Source: Woeseiaceae bacterium
Lineage (GTDB): Bacteria > Pseudomonadota > Gammaproteobacteria > Steroidobacterales > Woeseiaceae
Assembly (NCBI GenBank): GCA_024640315.1
Contig: JAHEFF010000025.1
Location: 1-45,863 of the forward strand
Direction of reading: 5' to 3'
DNA length: 45,863 nt
Position 1 is the stretch's first letter. The number at the start of each line of letters is the position of its first letter. The notes beneath the pieces were generated by a model. That model searched no databases, was not told the DNA's origin, and worked only from the letters and a program-made list of their open reading frames with translations. Position numbers and translations under genes: made by a program. Shown here one piece after another: positions 44,695-45,863 of this stretch.

Positions 44695-45863
44695 TCAGAC
44701 CGCTTTTTCGAGAAGATCGGTGTCGTTGATGTCTTTAACGCCCCTGCAGCGGGCCTTGGCCCGATACATGGCGGCGTCGGCTGCGCGCATGAGTCCGGTC
44801 AGGGTGTTGGCGTGTTCCGGGTAAAGCGCGAGCCCGATACTTGCTGCGCAAACGAGGTCCCTGCCATTGATCCGATAACTGCGCTCGAGCGTCTTCGCCA
44901 GTCGAGTCGCAAGTTGTTCTGCCACTTCGGGCGCAACGTCCGGTACCAGGGCAACAAATTCATCACCACCCGGGCGCCCGATAATGTCGCATGAGCGAAG
45001 ACTCTTCTGCAGCCGCTCCGCGGCGGTCGTCAGCAGTTGGTCACCAACCTCATGGCCGTACTGATCGTTAATCAGTTTGAAGTCGTTGAGGTCGATAAAG
45101 AGCAACGCTCCTGTCGCGTCATCAGCACTTGCAGTCATGCGCTGTGCAGCGTCTCGTTCGAATCCACGACGATTAAGCACGCCGGTCAACGGGTCGGAAC
45201 GGGCAATCGACTCCATCTGCTCTTCCTTGGCCTTGCGATCCGTGACATCGACGAAGGTTAGTGCGACATCCTCGCCAACCGGCTCGCTGATGACTCGAAG
45301 CCACTTTCCCTGGCCTCTCGCTTCAAGTCTCGTTTCAGTGTCGATGACCTGCCCGCTCTGCGCCGCCTTGATGAACTGCTCGATGAGCGCATCCCTGTCC
45401 TCGTCTTCCATCCCGGTCATTGCGAGTTTCAACAAATCCTCTGCGTTGGAGTCGATCATGTTGTCGGGGTCCGAATCAAGGTAACGCCCTGCGGCCGCAT
45501 TGGCGAAAATGCAACGCAGCTCCTTGGTTGCGTCGGGGGCGTCATCAATCATCCAGCGCAGGCGAATAACGCCGTTAACGGAATGGTCGATGAGTGTTCG
45601 CAGTAGTTTTTCGCTGTTCTGAACTTCGCGTTGTGCTTTCTCGACATCGCTGACGTCACGAAACATCACGACGTTGGCGTTTCTCGCCGCCGCGTTATTT
45701 GTAGCAATCGGCGTAACCTGCACGTGCAGGAAGCGACCCGAATGGGTAAGCATCTTTTGCGGTTGACCCGTATCGATCGCGATGTGCACTTCCATCGCTT
45801 CGTCGCCGAATACCTTGTCCAGCGATTCACGCAAGGCATCGGATTCTTTCAGGTTCAACAAAG
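44695..45863 (-). CDS. PAS-PAS-GGDEF diguanylate cyclase (N-terminus off the window)
   Basis: A 388-codon fragment running off the right edge; the first codon seen is TTG and is probably internal. It shows the end of one PAS domain (FLHVQVTPIATNNAAARNANVVMFRDVSDVEKA), a second PAS (about residues 85-210, ending WLRVISEPVGEDVALTFVDVTDRKA), then a GGDEF domain: RSDPLTGVLNRRGFERDA, FIDLNDFKLINDQYGHEVGDQLL and an intact GGDEF. An RxxD (RSCD) lies exactly five residues before GGDEF, so the product-inhibition I-site is present. It should make cyclic di-GMP in response to PAS-sensed signals. Confidence 0.93.
   Translation of the reverse strand, partial: LLNLKESDALRESLDKVFGDEAMEVHIAIDTGQPQKMLTHSGRFLHVQVTPIATNNAAARNANVVMFRDVSDVEKAQREVQNSEKLLRTLIDHSVNGVIRLRWMIDDAPDATKELRCIFANAAAGRYLDSDPDNMIDSNAEDLLKLAMTGMEDEDRDALIEQFIKAAQSGQVIDTETRLEARGQGKWLRVISEPVGEDVALTFVDVTDRKAKEEQMESIARSDPLTGVLNRRGFERDAAQRMTASADDATGALLFIDLNDFKLINDQYGHEVGDQLLTTAAERLQKSLRSCDIIGRPGGDEFVALVPDVAPEVAEQLATRLAKTLERSYRINGRDLVCAASIGLALYPEHANTLTGLMRAADAAMYRAKARCRGVKDINDTDLLEKAV

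Noticed and set aside
1..45863. tRNA/rRNA genes, CRISPR arrays, insertion sequences, integrons
   Set aside because: No regularly spaced repeats, transposase frames or recognisable RNA-gene sequences were found by eye.

Overview
The window is ordinary chromosomal DNA of moderately high GC from a free-living bacterium. Several markers point to a gammaproteobacterium: lipA followed by sohB, a MoxR/DUF58/Bat operon, a hut locus with its own HutC, a high-potential iron-sulfur protein (HiPIP), and an FdsGBA-type NAD-linked formate dehydrogenase. A marine or benthic lineage such as Woeseiaceae or relatives is my guess from the gene mix; it is not proven here. I see no tRNA, rRNA, CRISPR array, insertion sequence or integrase. 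Genes are tightly packed with many 1-11 nt overlaps.

Layout. 1-3.2 kb: the end of an amidohydrolase, an isolated contractile tail-sheath-like gene, and a PLP-dependent desulfhydrase/deaminase-like gene. 3.1-7.6 kb (minus strand): a cell-envelope and protein-quality stretch with a 42-codon charged ORF, an L,D-transpeptidase lipoprotein, an M48 metalloprotease lipoprotein, SohB and lipoyl synthase. 7.7-11.8 kb: a small unknown gene with its own terminator, an OmpA/DUF4398 protein, an alpha/beta hydrolase, a HAD phosphatase and glyoxalase I. 11.8-18.9 kb (minus): a six-gene operon, moxR - DUF58 - DUF4381 - batA - batBC fusion - batD. 19-24.8 kb: a lipoprotein/DUF192 pair, an aromatic/aspartate aminotransferase, a persulfide-dioxygenase-like enzyme coupled to an Mpo1-like membrane protein, HiPIP, and an M61-like peptidase with a perfect CRP-type site upstream.

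24.9-30.6 kb: fdhD-fdsG-fdsB-fdsA encode a soluble NAD-linked molybdenum formate dehydrogenase, with the sulfurtransferase first and no fdsD. 30.6-31.6 kb: a small membrane protein and a SYLF-domain protein. 31.7-39.1 kb: complete histidine degradation. hutF-hutC-hutU-hutH-hutG run leftwards and hutI rightwards from a 79-bp region carrying a HutC-type palindrome. Having both HutF and HutG implies the route histidine -> urocanate -> imidazolonepropionate -> formiminoglutamate -> formylglutamate -> glutamate + formate. The formate released could feed the adjacent formate dehydrogenase (inference).

39.1-45.9 kb: an NrtS-like small membrane protein, a Bcr/CflA exporter, a nitroreductase, a PcaF-like thiolase, an ATP/ADP-translocase-like transporter, an exported peroxiredoxin-like protein with a strong terminator, and a truncated PAS-GGDEF protein.

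The best candidate for something undescribed is the lone sheath gene at 383-1915. Its neighbours on both sides lie on the opposite strand, so it cannot share an operon with tube, baseplate or ATPase genes. A second notable pattern is that three of the eight convergent gene pairs end on one shared CTAG, with a fourth pair back-to-back at TGATCA.
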